A DNA stretch of 64,000 nucleotides from Leucocoprinus leucothites (Eukaryota; Basidiomycota; Agaricomycetes; Agaricales; Agaricaceae): positions 620,001-684,000 of the forward strand of contig JAACJO010000017.1 in NCBI GenBank assembly GCA_013368445.1, read 5' to 3'. Shown here piece after piece: positions 24,811 to 36,586 of the stretch. The translations under genes and the position numbers were made by a program. Within the stretch, counting starts at the first letter, position 1; every line of letters starts with the position of its first letter. The notes below the pieces were generated by a model. That model saw only the letters and a list, made by a program, of their open reading frames with translations. It was not told the DNA's origin and ran no database searches.

Positions 24811-26123
24811 ATGCCGCCTCGAACTCGTCGGTATTCCGCTCGCTTAGCAGACCTGCAGGTTGATTCGGACGCCGATATGGACCAGGACGACGAGATTGAT
24901 GTCGAGAATGATGACGAAGAACCTGAGGTAGACGACGCTGACGGTGAGGGCGAGGGCGAAGAGGAAGACGACGGCGACGATGATGATGACGACAAGGATG
25001 AAATGCAATCGGTAAATGCTGCCTATTGTACATCTGCAGTGACGTCCTTCAACTTACATTCAGGAAGACGAAGACGAAGACGAGCAGCCTATACCGTCGC
25101 CCAGAAAGTCCCAGCCACGGTTGAGAATCAGGCTAAGGCTCGGAAATGGCAAACGCATTGGTAGCTCCGATGACAGCACTGCTAGACCCACTCCAGAAAT
25201 TGAATCCACACCATCACGACCGCGAACTCGGCGAAAGATCAAGTCTGGTAAGCGTTTGGTAGTTTCTCCTTCACTTGTACTCACAGATTAATTTGTAGAA
25301 GATATTGAATCCGAAGACCCTATGTCCCCCGAGTCAGAAGACGAAGATGAGTCGGCGTCAGGCTCGCGTCCCCCGGGACAGCCCAAACCCATGACCACCC
25401 GTCAGGCAGTTCTTGCCAGCATGGTCGATTCAAGTCATGTTTCACTCGGTGTGTAAAACTGTCATTGACCTGACAGAATAGAGTTTGACCTGCCTGTTAT
25501 GCGATAGGCGAAGGGAAAAGTAGTAAGAAGAAAATTCTGAATGAAACAGAACTTGCATTGCGAAGAGAGGAAACAGCCAGAAAGCGGAAGAACTTGACAG
25601 AAAAGAAGCTTGAGGACGAGAAGGTGATTTTGATCCTCTCGCACGTCTGTCCGCTCCTGATGTGGATTTCAATTCAACTGTCCAGGCCGAAACTATCAAT
25701 CGATTGTTGAAGAAACAGACTAGGCCCCGTAATAAAAGAGGAACGGCGCTCGATGACCGATCGCCGATGCCTAGCATCGGGAAAAAGGTGAAGGCAAAAT
25801 TGAAAGACGAAGATGGTGAAGGGGGTGACGAGGGTGACGAAGAGGAGGTCGTGGATGTTGTTGAAGAAGAATTCAAGCCTGTCATGTACCGTTGGATCTC
25901 TTCTACCAAGAAGACTGATGGTGAATCTCCAAGCATGGTATTGAGCTTCTCCGTGCCACAGCCAGTAGCTCTCGCACCACCACCAGAGCCTGAGGTACCC
26001 CAGCCGACAGGACCCGCCACCTGCGCTGTTGAAGGCTGCGGTCAGCTTCGCAAGTACAGACTTGTTAAGGATTGGACGGTTGGAGCGTGTGGAATGCCAC
26101 ACCTGAAACTCTTAGAGGGGTAA
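24811..26123 (+). CDS. INO80 chromatin-remodelling complex subunit B (Ies2-like)
   Basis: Nuclear subunit of the INO80 nucleosome remodeller. It starts MPPRTRRYSARLADLQVD and runs into a long Asp/Glu block, then an Arg/Lys-rich stretch. The PAPA-1-like region spans two exons: LNETELALRREETARKRKN, LTEKKLEDEK and, after an intron, ETINRLLKKQTRPRNKR. The C-terminus holds a HIT-type zinc finger beginning CAVEGCGQLRKYR and continuing VGACGMPHLKLLEG. The order acidic N-terminus, PAPA-1, HIT finger matches Ies2/INO80B. The last zinc pair appears as Cys plus His instead of Cys-Cys. Five or six introns, no stop in the joined frame. The family call is firm; the gene symbol is left open. Confidence 0.85.
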
Positions 26124-27933
26124 AGTTTTGGACCGTGCGCTGAGTATCAAGCTTTCTATTGTGTGAATGTTGTCTCGCTTACGCTGCTGTCGTTTCTTGT
26201 ATGTTTAGTTCTTGCAATGATTATCACTGTTGATTTCGGGCCAGTCCATGTGCCATTAATGAATAAACCGTGCCTTAAATGATGACACCTCCCCGCTGCC
26301 TAGTACCTAGGAAGCCATATGTACAACCTTCAAGACAACGTTGATATCGGTTCCTATGGTTGTTTGCAGCTGAATTCTGTTTGGACCTAGACCTTGGCGA
26401 TTTATTGTTACAAGAGCCGAATATTGCCCGACATTGGTCTGCATTCGCATGATGGAGGGAAGAATACATGACCCCCAAGTGCTCGAAAATATCGGGTCGG
26501 GAACACTACAGACCTTGGCAAACAAAGACGCTAGATGCACACTGATATATATCTTCAGTGCTTCGAGCTCCATGACGCTCCAATAACGTGAATTTGCCGT
26601 ACTCCACAGGCTCAGAGGCTTTCGAAATACAAACGACAGAGTTCAGGACTGGATAGTTGCTCCAATGTTGCGATCACAATCGAAATCTTTCTTCCTGTCT
26701 TCTCACTTTCAGATTTCCCCATTTGTTGATTATGCTTTGTGGTCGGACGTCGGCAGCTCTGGCAAGCGTGTGGACTCAATGTATGTGAATCAATTCTGCT
26801 CAAGTCGTAGCAACGCCACTCAAGGACCTCGCTTCCCCGTTTTACAGCATCATTCTACTATTTTATTATCATTCCATCGGACTTGTCAGTCGAAAACTAC
26901 CGCTTATATCGTGGGCGATGGGTATTGGTCGTAGCCACTCGTTTCTTTGGAACCTGATACAGATTATACGGAAAGTCGTAAGCATCTATATATATATTTA
27001 TTACACTTAGGACAGCTCATCACAGAAGCTCATATGTCAACCCCAGAGTTCTGTCCCTATACGAAGACAGACACTCGATGAACGCCTATTCAATGCCGCA
27101 GGGAGACTTCCGCTGGAATTCGAATGGGCGGAGGTAATCACCGACATCATTCTCAGGCTGGAGATCCGCCATTCCAAATGCTTGTCGATCAATATTTTCA
27201 GGGTCGATTGCAAAGTTTATGTTGCCTCGTCCCTTTCAGTTCTCCTAGCCCCGCTTCGAACAACTGTTCACGACAAGAAACAAGGGGCTGGAAAATGTGA
27301 TGGCTACACAGAGTACAGTGACGGGTGATGGTAGGCGAAGAAGTAATGTGACATCTGGGCACTCAAAAGCTAATCAGGACTCCAACAAAATATCCCATCA
27401 CCCGTCTTCGCCCTCTATCACGTCTCTCTGCCAAGCATGATAAAAAATTCCCGGTACACGAGCATACGATGATCAATCTCCCACACCTAATTCAGGCGGC
27501 CGCGCTACCAGCGACGGCATTTGTTGCTTGTCACAGGTCATATGGCGCCGCTTGCGTGACCACGTGCAGAGCCTTGGGAGAAGGAACCCTGCTTCTCCCC
27601 CACTGACACATTCTCAGGATGATCTCAGGATATACAGTGGATGTTTGAGCATGGGATCTGCCGCGCGAATGTTGGAGATCCATCACACTTCTGTTCTAGG
27701 CAAGACTTCGCTAATGACACAGAGGTCGATCAAATCTTGTTTTTGTGTCCATTCTCAGTTACGCGTTGCACGGCTACTTTAAGCTTTTCCCTTCAGGACC
27801 ACTCATTAATAAGGACGCTCCTGTCCTCAGCGACACCTCGATAGGACCTTCCTTTTTCGTGATCCTTTCGTTTCCTCCGGTTCCTCCTTCGCTAGGTTTT
27901 GGATTTTTCGGTAATCTCTTTGCAAGAGTCAAG
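26124..27933. other. Intergenic, about 1.8 kb
   Basis: Between the INO80 subunit and the first DUF6534 gene. A minus-strand open frame of 88 codons (26573-26307, MELEALKIYISVHLASLF) has protein-like composition but no recognised motif and no joining exon I could find. Nothing else is supported. Confidence 0.35.
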
Positions 27934-30115
27934 ATGAGCTCTGTATTATCAGCTTCAGCAACATCAACGTCTCCGCCCTCGCCTTCTGCAACGTTTCCGG
28001 CTCCTCCTAATGTCGAGCTATCGTGAGTCATTTGAAAATTCTTAGCGTTTAGGAGCGAGGAGGTATTGAACATGGACAATACAGGTATGGGCCGATGCTG
28101 GTTGGGGTTTTCATCAATATGATTTTATATGGGGTGCGTGCAAATAATTCTGTAACGATATTAGAAGTAGCTGACCTCTCGTGTCTTCAGATTCTGGTAG
28201 TCCAGGTACCGAAATCTCTCTTCGCCTGTGCATTATCTACGATGCTCAAACTAGCGTTGTTGTAGTGCTATTCTTATTATCAGATGTATAGGAAGTAAGC
28301 AATCTGTCGCTCAGGATCGCTGGACAGACGGCTGATGATCAGACAGTGATGCGCGTTGGATAAAGTATCTTGTGAGTGCTTTTCACGTTTTCTGGGTAAG
28401 GGTGTCGTGCTCAACAGTCATAGGTACTTTATCTCTTCCTCATAGAGACCGCAAATACAGCCATAGATATGGTGATGATGTACCAGCCCCTCATCCTTGA
28501 ATATGGTACGTTTCAGGATCTTCCGCAGTGACATGATTTCTGAATTTTCATCAGGTCATAAACTTGTGGTTTTCCCCGTTAGTGAGTAATGATTGCCAAT
28601 AAGCCAACAAAAATTTTGCTGATGTTGGAATTTAAGTGTTCGCTGCAGGTATGAGTACCAAGTTCTTGTCATATATCAGTCTGTAACCTTTTGTTGGATG
28701 TTTATGCCAGAACCTGTCACCATCGTAAGTCTATCACCAATCCAGCGTGCAGCGTTCACTGGTAATTGACCCCGATTCTCCCAGGTCGCCATCTCCACAC
28801 CTATTCAGCTATTTTTCGCATGGAGGATTCGACTTCTCACGAAGCAGAACATTGTCGCGGCAATCATTGCTATTTTGTCACTTGTTTCCCTAGGTGCGCC
28901 TTCGTATCTGGCTTCTCTCGTCACCATGCTAATCATTGATACCTGGTCAGCTGGGGGAATCTGGACCACTATCTTAATCACAATCATCAAGTTATTCAAG
29001 CGCAAGCCTGAACTTCATTGGCCAGCTCTAATGTGGTTCCTCTCGGCGACCATCGCAGACATTCTCATAACGATAACACTCGTGATTAACCTGGTACGTA
29101 CACCTTGGAGCTTCGCTTTATCCCCCGTGTCGCGTGGGTGAAGTCCGTGCTAAAGTCTTGAATGTGATTCGCAGTCTCGACGTAAGACGGGTTTTGCCGC
29201 GACAGATGATGCCATCTCAAAGATCATTCGAAGTGGGTCGGTTCTCAATTTTGCGTAAAATATTCCTCAATTAGATTCGGACAGTGACGGTCCAGACTGG
29301 CATGTTAACGTGGGTTCTTGGTGGTCTCGTGGATTTCCTTAACAACTCACTACACACCCTTTGCCCAGTGCCTTATTTGCCGTTGGCGACGTAATTTTCT
29401 TCATGAGTGAGTTTCGTTCTGCATAGAAAGTCGAAAGCAAGGTATTGATTCGTGTCTTCCTTAATTTCAGCTCTCCCGGTATGCAAGACTTTCAGACTTT
29501 GTTCTGAGCACGTTCTTACCAAGAAGCTTCTTTACTTTCCCAGAGTACTGCCTTGTATGTCAACTGTTTCCCCCCTTTCCATTCCTTATAGACTTACGCT
29601 TATTTCTAGGAACTTCATTTGGGACCTAGCATTGACGAAGCTCTACGCAAACTGCTTATTATCTACCCTCAATGCCCGAGCCGGTCTAAAGGAAATGACC
29701 AGTCACCAATCTGGCCAACGTCACCAAATTTCAACGACAGGTGGAAATAGTCGGCGACCGGTACGTTTGTGATCAGAGCCTTTTTCGTGTTAATCCTTAG
29801 ACCCTCCATCAGAACACCTACATGAATGAGCCTGTGACACCTGTACGTTTGTTTGCATGCACACCCCACCAAACATTTGTTCAAAGGTTCTAGATTCTTG
29901 TACAGTCCTCCGTGTTTGAGATGGAGCAAAAAGCGTATGATAATTCGTACGAGCGGTCATCTCGTTCGAACAATGATGATATGGAATATGGTATAACTGT
30001 AACCAAGGTAAGTTCGTTTTCCCTTCATTCAGCAGCTTTTCTGATTACCACTTAAAAGGTCGTTGAGACGATGGAAGATCCTGAACCACCGCGAACCAAA
30101 GGATTAGCTCTGTAA
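27934..30115 (+). CDS. DUF6534 seven-helix membrane protein, copy 1
   Basis: Integral membrane protein of a large Agaricomycete-specific family with unknown function. The first exon gives a Ser/Pro-rich start (MSSVLSASATSTSPPSPS), then short exons build the helices: GPMLVGVFINMILYG, ILVVQ, MYRNDARWIKYL, VLYLFLIETANTAIDMVMMY, VAISTPIQLFFAWRIRLL, GGIWTTILITIIKLFKRK, HWPALMWFLSATIADILI, MTVQTGMLTALFAVGDVIFF and NFIWDLALTKLYANCLLSTL. The cytosolic tail is Ser/Arg rich and ends PPRTKGLAL. About 15 exons, several under 20 nt; every junction tested keeps the frame. The family is clear from the motif series and no function should be assumed. Confidence 0.85.
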
Positions 30116-32074
30116 GACGCGGCAGACTTTTTGTCGGATTAGCACCGGTTGTGGACGATCATGCCCATTGTGTAGTACTATCCCATCATATATTGTTATT
30201 GCTTATTACCTCTCGTTAGACTCGGCGCTCATTTTGTCACACCCTCCTTTCAGTCCATCATTTGTAGTAATTGGAATTAAATTGGAAGGAACGTTTGCAA
30301 AAGCGGATACCATATTCTTCTCAGTTCCCTCAACGGAGAGCTTTCAGATCGATTGGCAAACGATGGCCTGCGATGCCTGGGGATTAGTGGGGTCCCCACC
30401 TGACCGGGTGTGGGAAGTGCATTTTTATGTGTATGTGACCATCGGCTGTGATCACTAATTCATGGTGTATTCTCCAATCCGCACCCCTCATAGTCAAGGC
30501 ACTTCGGGCTCTCACATACTTATCTGGTGAGCATCCATGCCGACGAATCACGACCCCATTTCCTCATTTATTTCTCTGCTTGACGGAGGCGGATCAGAAG
30601 GTATTCAGGCTAAATCTTACGGATCATTGTTCCTGAGGATCATCTACAGGGCCCGCTTTTGAGTCTGTTGGACACCCAGGGCTTGGCGGGTCTCCGGGAA
30701 ATAACCACTCCAGGAAGGCGTACAAAGTTCTCAAGTACCCCGGCGGGAAATTATCTGAACCAGTGTCAATTCGTAAGCCAAATGTATACCTCCTTTGACT
30801 CAACAATAATAGTGCATTACTCTGGTCGGACACAAAGGTGTCAGTAAGAACTTCGCTTTGACAGTTGTTATTGTAATCACGGCTCCAGCGGAGTTAGGCT
30901 ATCGGGACAAATTGCAGATTCTACTCAGTTAGAACAGAGACCCCACCCGTCAATATCACCTTCTATGTACTTTATTTCCTTAGCATACTTATGTATTATT
31001 CGATAAAACAGTAAGCAGTATAATTCTCTAATCTCCCCGAGTGACCTACTAACTCTCAGTTGAAGAATAGTGCAATACCGACACACTCGCTGACTCTGGC
31101 AATGTACAACATTCAACTGCTTGTGGCATGAGAGCTGTAAAATCTCGATAAATGGCCTCAAAATAGACCCTAGTCGACGAGTGACTATTTATAGGGCTAT
31201 CCACCGACCTGGACTTGACTGGCGCTTCGGTATGAGAGAGCAACCCCAAAATACGACGCTCTGGGAACGTATTTCATACTAAAATTAAGCACGGGGGACC
31301 GAACTTAGGCGCAGTATTCTCCAGGTCCCGAGTGTCAATATCCTTCCTATACTGACCCGGGTTTAGGCACTGTAACAAGAGTCTTACGTATTCATCTAGG
31401 CGTCTTGTATACCGCATGGCCCGAAGCCGCACTACAACTCGAAAAATTCCAGTATTGTCCAACCAGTCGAGTACGACGACACCCCATTCCATTGTGTCAA
31501 GGATCAATTTTTTGAATTTGATGCCATCCGTATCACTATTTTCTGGACACGGATCTTTTGCTCTAAGCATAGATGTACTATGTTAAATGATTAATGATTA
31601 CTCGTATTGATCATACTCGGACACGATGCAACTTAGTCCAATTATAACAAACGTCTCACAACTTGTACAACTATTAATGTAGTCTGTTAGACAGCGGTGT
31701 TGTCCAATGTGACAAACCTGAGAGCAAAAACTTCGGCAAAGCGGAGCACGGGGTCGCGGATTATGTGTTTCACGAAAACATTCCCTTTTCGGTCAATCCC
31801 ATCAGAATGTTGTGAGCTACACATCTTGGATTCTTTTGTGATGGATGGATCGTCCACTGCCCCTCGAAATCCAATATCATAGAGCTAGAAGCCACTGAAT
31901 CGGCGAATCATCCTCTCGTGCAACCTCGTCCCCCATAAGCCCGGCCCTCGCCTTGCAAACCCTTTGACCACCTCGGCCACCGAACTTGGACTTTTACTTC
32001 CTGTCCACCCACTGGTAGTGCTCTGACAAACAAGAAAGCTTTTCTCCGACCGCTACGCGGTACCTGCGTCGAAT
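30116..32074. other. Intergenic, about 2 kb
   Basis: Between the two DUF6534 genes. A minus-strand frame at 31274-31570 (MLRAKDPCPENSDTDGIKFK, 98 codons, real ATG) has protein-like composition but no match I recognise. Otherwise AT-rich non-coding sequence. Confidence 0.35.
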
Positions 32075-34888
32075 ATGCCTCCACCAATTCCTCTATTGTG
32101 AGCATGGTTGGTGTAATACCTCCAAAGTGAAAACTAACGTTCAACGTAGATTTGGACCAATGTTAATTGGTATGGGCCCTGGCTCACTCACAGTCCGACG
32201 GAAGAATTGACATCTCAACAGGCGCATTTTTCAATACAACACTATACGGGGTAGGGTCTAATTCATCCTTCCACCGTTTTCAAAAGGTAGCTCACCAGAG
32301 GTATACAGGTCTTCGTCCTACAAGTAGGCTTTCATACCTTAACCTTGTGGCCGGGAATCTCATAATCCTTCCTTTGCCCTTCTCAGACCCTCATTTACTT
32401 CCAAGCCTATAAGAAGTAAGTGCTGCGCTGCGACAGGGCATTTCGGGCCGCCCTTAACTTAGCGACGTGGAGTATACCGATTAATTACAATGCTTTCTCA
32501 ATTACGCAGGGACTCAAGAGCACTGAAACTTTTCGTAAGTATTTCAGTTTATCGCTCAGCTTGTCAAACCTATCAATCCAATTCCTCACGTTCTGTATAG
32601 GTGACATATCTAATCGTGGTGGAGACGCTGAATGCCGGGTTTAGTATAGGGCTCTTGTATGAGCCTCTGATACTGAAGTTTGGTGAGTCCGCACCCCTGC
32701 CCCACGTCCATGTAATTATACAACGTTTGTTGACGTCGGCTATTTGGCTCGGTTCAGGTCAACCAGCAGCCACAACGTTCTTCCCTTTACGTGAGCACCA
32801 TCTTTTGCTCTTGGTACTCTCGGTACTGACCCCAGGTAAATGCAGTATTACCTGCAGGTGAGAACCGAGTTTCTCTCAATTGCCACTCTTTGCCACTCTG
32901 TCAAGAGCACCAGCTCAGAGGCGAGACGGTTGGCTCCAAAATTGTTCTTCGTACCCATGCCTCGGGAATGGTCTGCTCGGGTCTGGAAGCGACGCTTAAG
33001 GTGTACCTGTCCTGGGCTCCATTACTCGATCTTTGTGCACATGGCCGCTACCAGCTTGTTAATACGATGAGGAATCTAGTACTAACCTTACCTTTCTCCT
33101 TACTGTCCCATTTCTTCTTGAACGCTGGTTACCGATGATGGCCACCTTACCACCTTTCCCTCTCTGGCTTCTTGTTTCGACCCCATAACACAATGTGCCA
33201 TACCATACTGGGTTGTGATCCATAGAACCGATCATGACGGTACGTACTTTGCTTTAAACTTCAATGAGCGCCCTCGGTGTGTGTGCTATTAGTAGTAAAG
33301 TAAAACTACGTACACACCGGAAGGCAATGCTCATAATTACGAAACTTTTGTGCTAATTTAGATTATCTTCTTTATCTCTTCCCTTAGGTCGCAATCTCAA
33401 CCCCGATACAAATCTTCATTGCATGGAGAATTTCTGTAATCAGTGGAAAGTGGTGGGTTCCGGCAATCATTGGCATCCTTGCAGTTATTTCTTCCGGTGC
33501 GTGTTTTCTGCATTTGTGATCAAGTTTGAAATGTTGCTAATGAGCGTTAAACTCAATATGCGCATATACAGGGGGAGGCATTTGGCTAGCGCAAACTGTT
33601 GTCGAGGTTCAGCGATTCGCAAGAAAACCGGACCTCCATTGGCCAGCTTTGATGTGGCTTCTCGCCTCAGCTATAGCGGATGTGATCATCACGGTGTCAT
33701 TAGTGTACAGTCTCGTACGTTCTTTCCCCCCTTCGTCCATTATCGGCGGACTGGCCTTCTGATACTGATACGTTCTTCTACTTGTCAGGCTAAGCGCAAG
33801 ACAGGATTTGTACAGACTGATGATACCATTAATAAGGTCCGTTTCATACTTATTTGATCTTTGTAACAGCAATTCAGGTTGAGCTGATGGATGTCATTTG
33901 TGTGTATGTGCACTAGATCATCAGAATGACCGTTCAAACGGGGCTTATCACTGCTATTTTTGCGGTATTGGATGTTATTTGTTTCCTTGTCTTACCGGTG
34001 CGTGAGCGGGCGTCCTATTCGTGTCCTTGCCGAGGTTTGGAGAAAGTTCTACGACTTTGAACCTTTTGGGATAGCGTGGCAGTGGCTTCTCCTCACATTC
34101 TCCCCGGCTGTTTCTGTTGATTCCGCCTAATTCTTTGGCTGATTGACTATCTTCCTGTTTCTTTAGAACACGACATTGTCAGTCCTCGTCCGACTTGAAA
34201 ATCTCGATCGAAATGCTGACACATTCGCTTTCATATCTAGAAACTTCGTTTGGGATCTCGCTCTCTCCAAACTCTACACAAACGCGCTCATGTCAACACT
34301 GAACGCAAGGCAATCGTTAGGGCGGCTGCTATCAGGCGGAGGAGGTGATGTAGCTCACACTAATGTGCCGACGAATGTACTTTTCGCGGATGCGTCATTT
34401 ACGAAGAGTAACGGAGGAAGTAGCGAAGGGAGTAAGGTTGCGGGGGTGAGCATCTTCCATTATATTTTTTTTGTCTCCATTCCGTTTCATTTTCATCGCG
34501 CTATTTTGGCTCCGGATTAAATATTCGAATTGTCGAAATTCTTCGATACCGAAGAGCCTCATGCGCGAGGCATCTGAAAGCTAATGCTGATTCCGTCTTT
34601 TCTATTTCCATTTCGCAGCTCCACCAATTATCATTCAATGCCACGAGATCAAAGGTGAGTTCTTCCACTTTTTGGAGCCTCTCCACAATCATATGCAGCT
34701 GAGATTATGATACTGACCAAGCTTTGGATCTGATTTTTTTTATTGCAACATGGTGTGGCGCGGTACAGTCATTTGATTTTAACCGTGCTCCGAGATCCTT
34801 CCATACACCTTCTTCGAACCGGAGAGGACAATACCCTGAAGATATCGAGATCGGTGTAATGAGCGTGAAAGAGGTTCGGGAAATGTGA
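32075..34888 (+). CDS. DUF6534 seven-helix membrane protein, copy 2
   Basis: Second member of the Agaricomycete DUF6534 family. Exons in order: MPPPIPLL, FGPMLIGAFFNTTLYG, TLIYFQAYKKDSRALKLF, VTYLIVVETLNAGFSIGLLY, EPLILKFGQPAATTFFPL, VAISTPIQIFIAWRISVISG, KWWVPAIIGILAVISSGGG, HWPALMWLLASAIADVII, KRKTGFVQTDDTINK and NFVWDLALSKLYTNALMST. It ends VMSVKEVREM. Two points are open: the short exon expected between LYG and TLIYFQ (ILVVQ in copy 1) was not placed, and one intron (32858-33225, 368 nt) is far longer than the rest and precedes a 14-nt exon. The gene may be functional or mildly damaged. Function unknown. Confidence 0.78.
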
Positions 34889-36586
34889 TGGAGGATATGA
34901 AGGGGTTTTTTCCTCTTCCTTTCATATGCTGGGTATATTTGTAAATTATTTGGATGGGACTCTCCTCGCTATCTGGAATTTCTCTCCGTTTCATGGTTTG
35001 CTAGTTTCAATGGTCCTTTACTCTGTTTTTTCATATCCCTATCGATGTCTGCATGTATTGTGTACTTATATGTCATTGGAAAGGTCACACAGAATCGCAC
35101 TGCTTTATCACCGCATGAATTCTGTAGCTCGACTTACTTGCGCACAAGTATCAAGGTGGAAAATATGAAAAGCCGATAGTAGCCGTCGCTATTGGGTTCC
35201 ATGAATTTGGCTTCAAAACTCACTGGAGTGAGTAATCTGTCAGTTCGCACTGATGGAACCATGTGGGTGTGGGAGTGAAACTGTTGACAGAGTGTACATA
35301 GATTAAGTTCTGGGCATCAGTAGATCTGTCATGATCACCAGTGGAAGCATGAGGTTCAGACATGTTAACCTTGCTGGACTCCCTCGGCGTACCTGGGATA
35401 GCCGTTATTTAATGAAGAGACATGTGGTGGGTGGACGTCCATAAATGAAAGCTGACAGGCGCCCAACGGAATGGAAATCTACCATATTACCGGTCAGACG
35501 TTGGATGTCTTGGACCGGTTGGAAGGGCGAGACGTGATTGCCATGCGAAGCTTTGAGAACTAGCAACATGTTTACCACTCAGACCAGATGGAGTGGTTTT
35601 TCCCGAACGGAAGCTATGATATCCGCCGCGAGGGCAGTGCCACGGTGATTAGATTTACGATGATCAGACAAGATAGATCCCGCATCAAGTTCTTGAAGGA
35701 TTTGTTACAAGTCAATGCCATGTTTATAGTCAGCAACTCCCTCAAGTATGAATCTACCGTAGATTTGCCAAGTCATTCAAGAAGACCGCGCTGTCCAGTG
35801 TGGCCGCTGCTGGGTCTAAATTCGGAGAAAGACTGGGCATTCTCACTGCAGGGGTAAGATGATTGCATAGACGAGTTGGCCGTTGTGACCGCCTCTTGGT
35901 ATCTCTCGCTTAACCCCACCCTGCCGAGGGTCGGTTACAGCTTGGTATAGTGAAAGTCTTGCACAAGCCTGGACGATATTTCGCAAGGGAGGTTTTCTCA
36001 CAAAATCGTGATTGTGCCTCGGCCCTTTCTGCATGGTATTACGGCAGTTTCAGGTTCCGAGCGCAGGAAAATCACTCGCTTGTCGATATCATGTCATGCG
36101 ACTGCTGCATATGTACTTGTGTATATGCTCACACAGATGAGCTGGGCCTTGAGCCGATCAAACCCATCATGTATGTGATTAAATACGAGGCGATAGCGTA
36201 TAGCCCGTTGATGAATTTTTATATTCGTTCGGTGTATGGGAAGTGTCATACCAAACTTCGTAGGCGGCAGGCACACTGCGGGTGTTGCTCGACCTAGGGT
36301 TGCCCACGACAGCGGAAGGAAAGAATACTGACGTTGATAACGACACTCTGGGACCGCTGCCAGAGCAAACAGTCGTGCAGGGTAGCGTAGTTACAGATTC
36401 AGAAGAGGTTAGCGGGTCGAAGACAGGGGCCACGTGATACAGCAGTACGAAGATCAAATGATGGATGTTCGCTTCTCTCTCGCAAATTGCACTGCGATGG
36501 GATTTATTTCTGCTGGCGTGGGTATAATTACCCACTCCTACTCCTTTTCCTTCCCTTCCTGTCTTTGATACCCCCCGGTAGCTGCC
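34889..36586. other. Intergenic, about 1.7 kb
   Basis: Between DUF6534 copy 2 and the permease gene. The right end contains a TATA-like element. Open frames here have no motifs and I see no supported gene. Confidence 0.4.
36523..36530 (+). promoter_or_regulatory. TATA-like element of the permease gene
   Basis: The sequence ggTATAATTAccc sits 57-64 bases before the permease start codon, a plausible core promoter position. Sequence and spacing are the only support. Confidence 0.45.

Noticed and set aside
24741..24995. Serine-rich minus-strand frame
   Set aside because: It is the antisense of the Asp/Glu block of the INO80 subunit and reflects codon bias there.
28318..28370. Frame break in DUF6534 copy 1 at DRWTDG
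   Set aside because: A 52-nt intron with an acceptor after cagacag gives MYRNDARWIKYL, the expected family motif.
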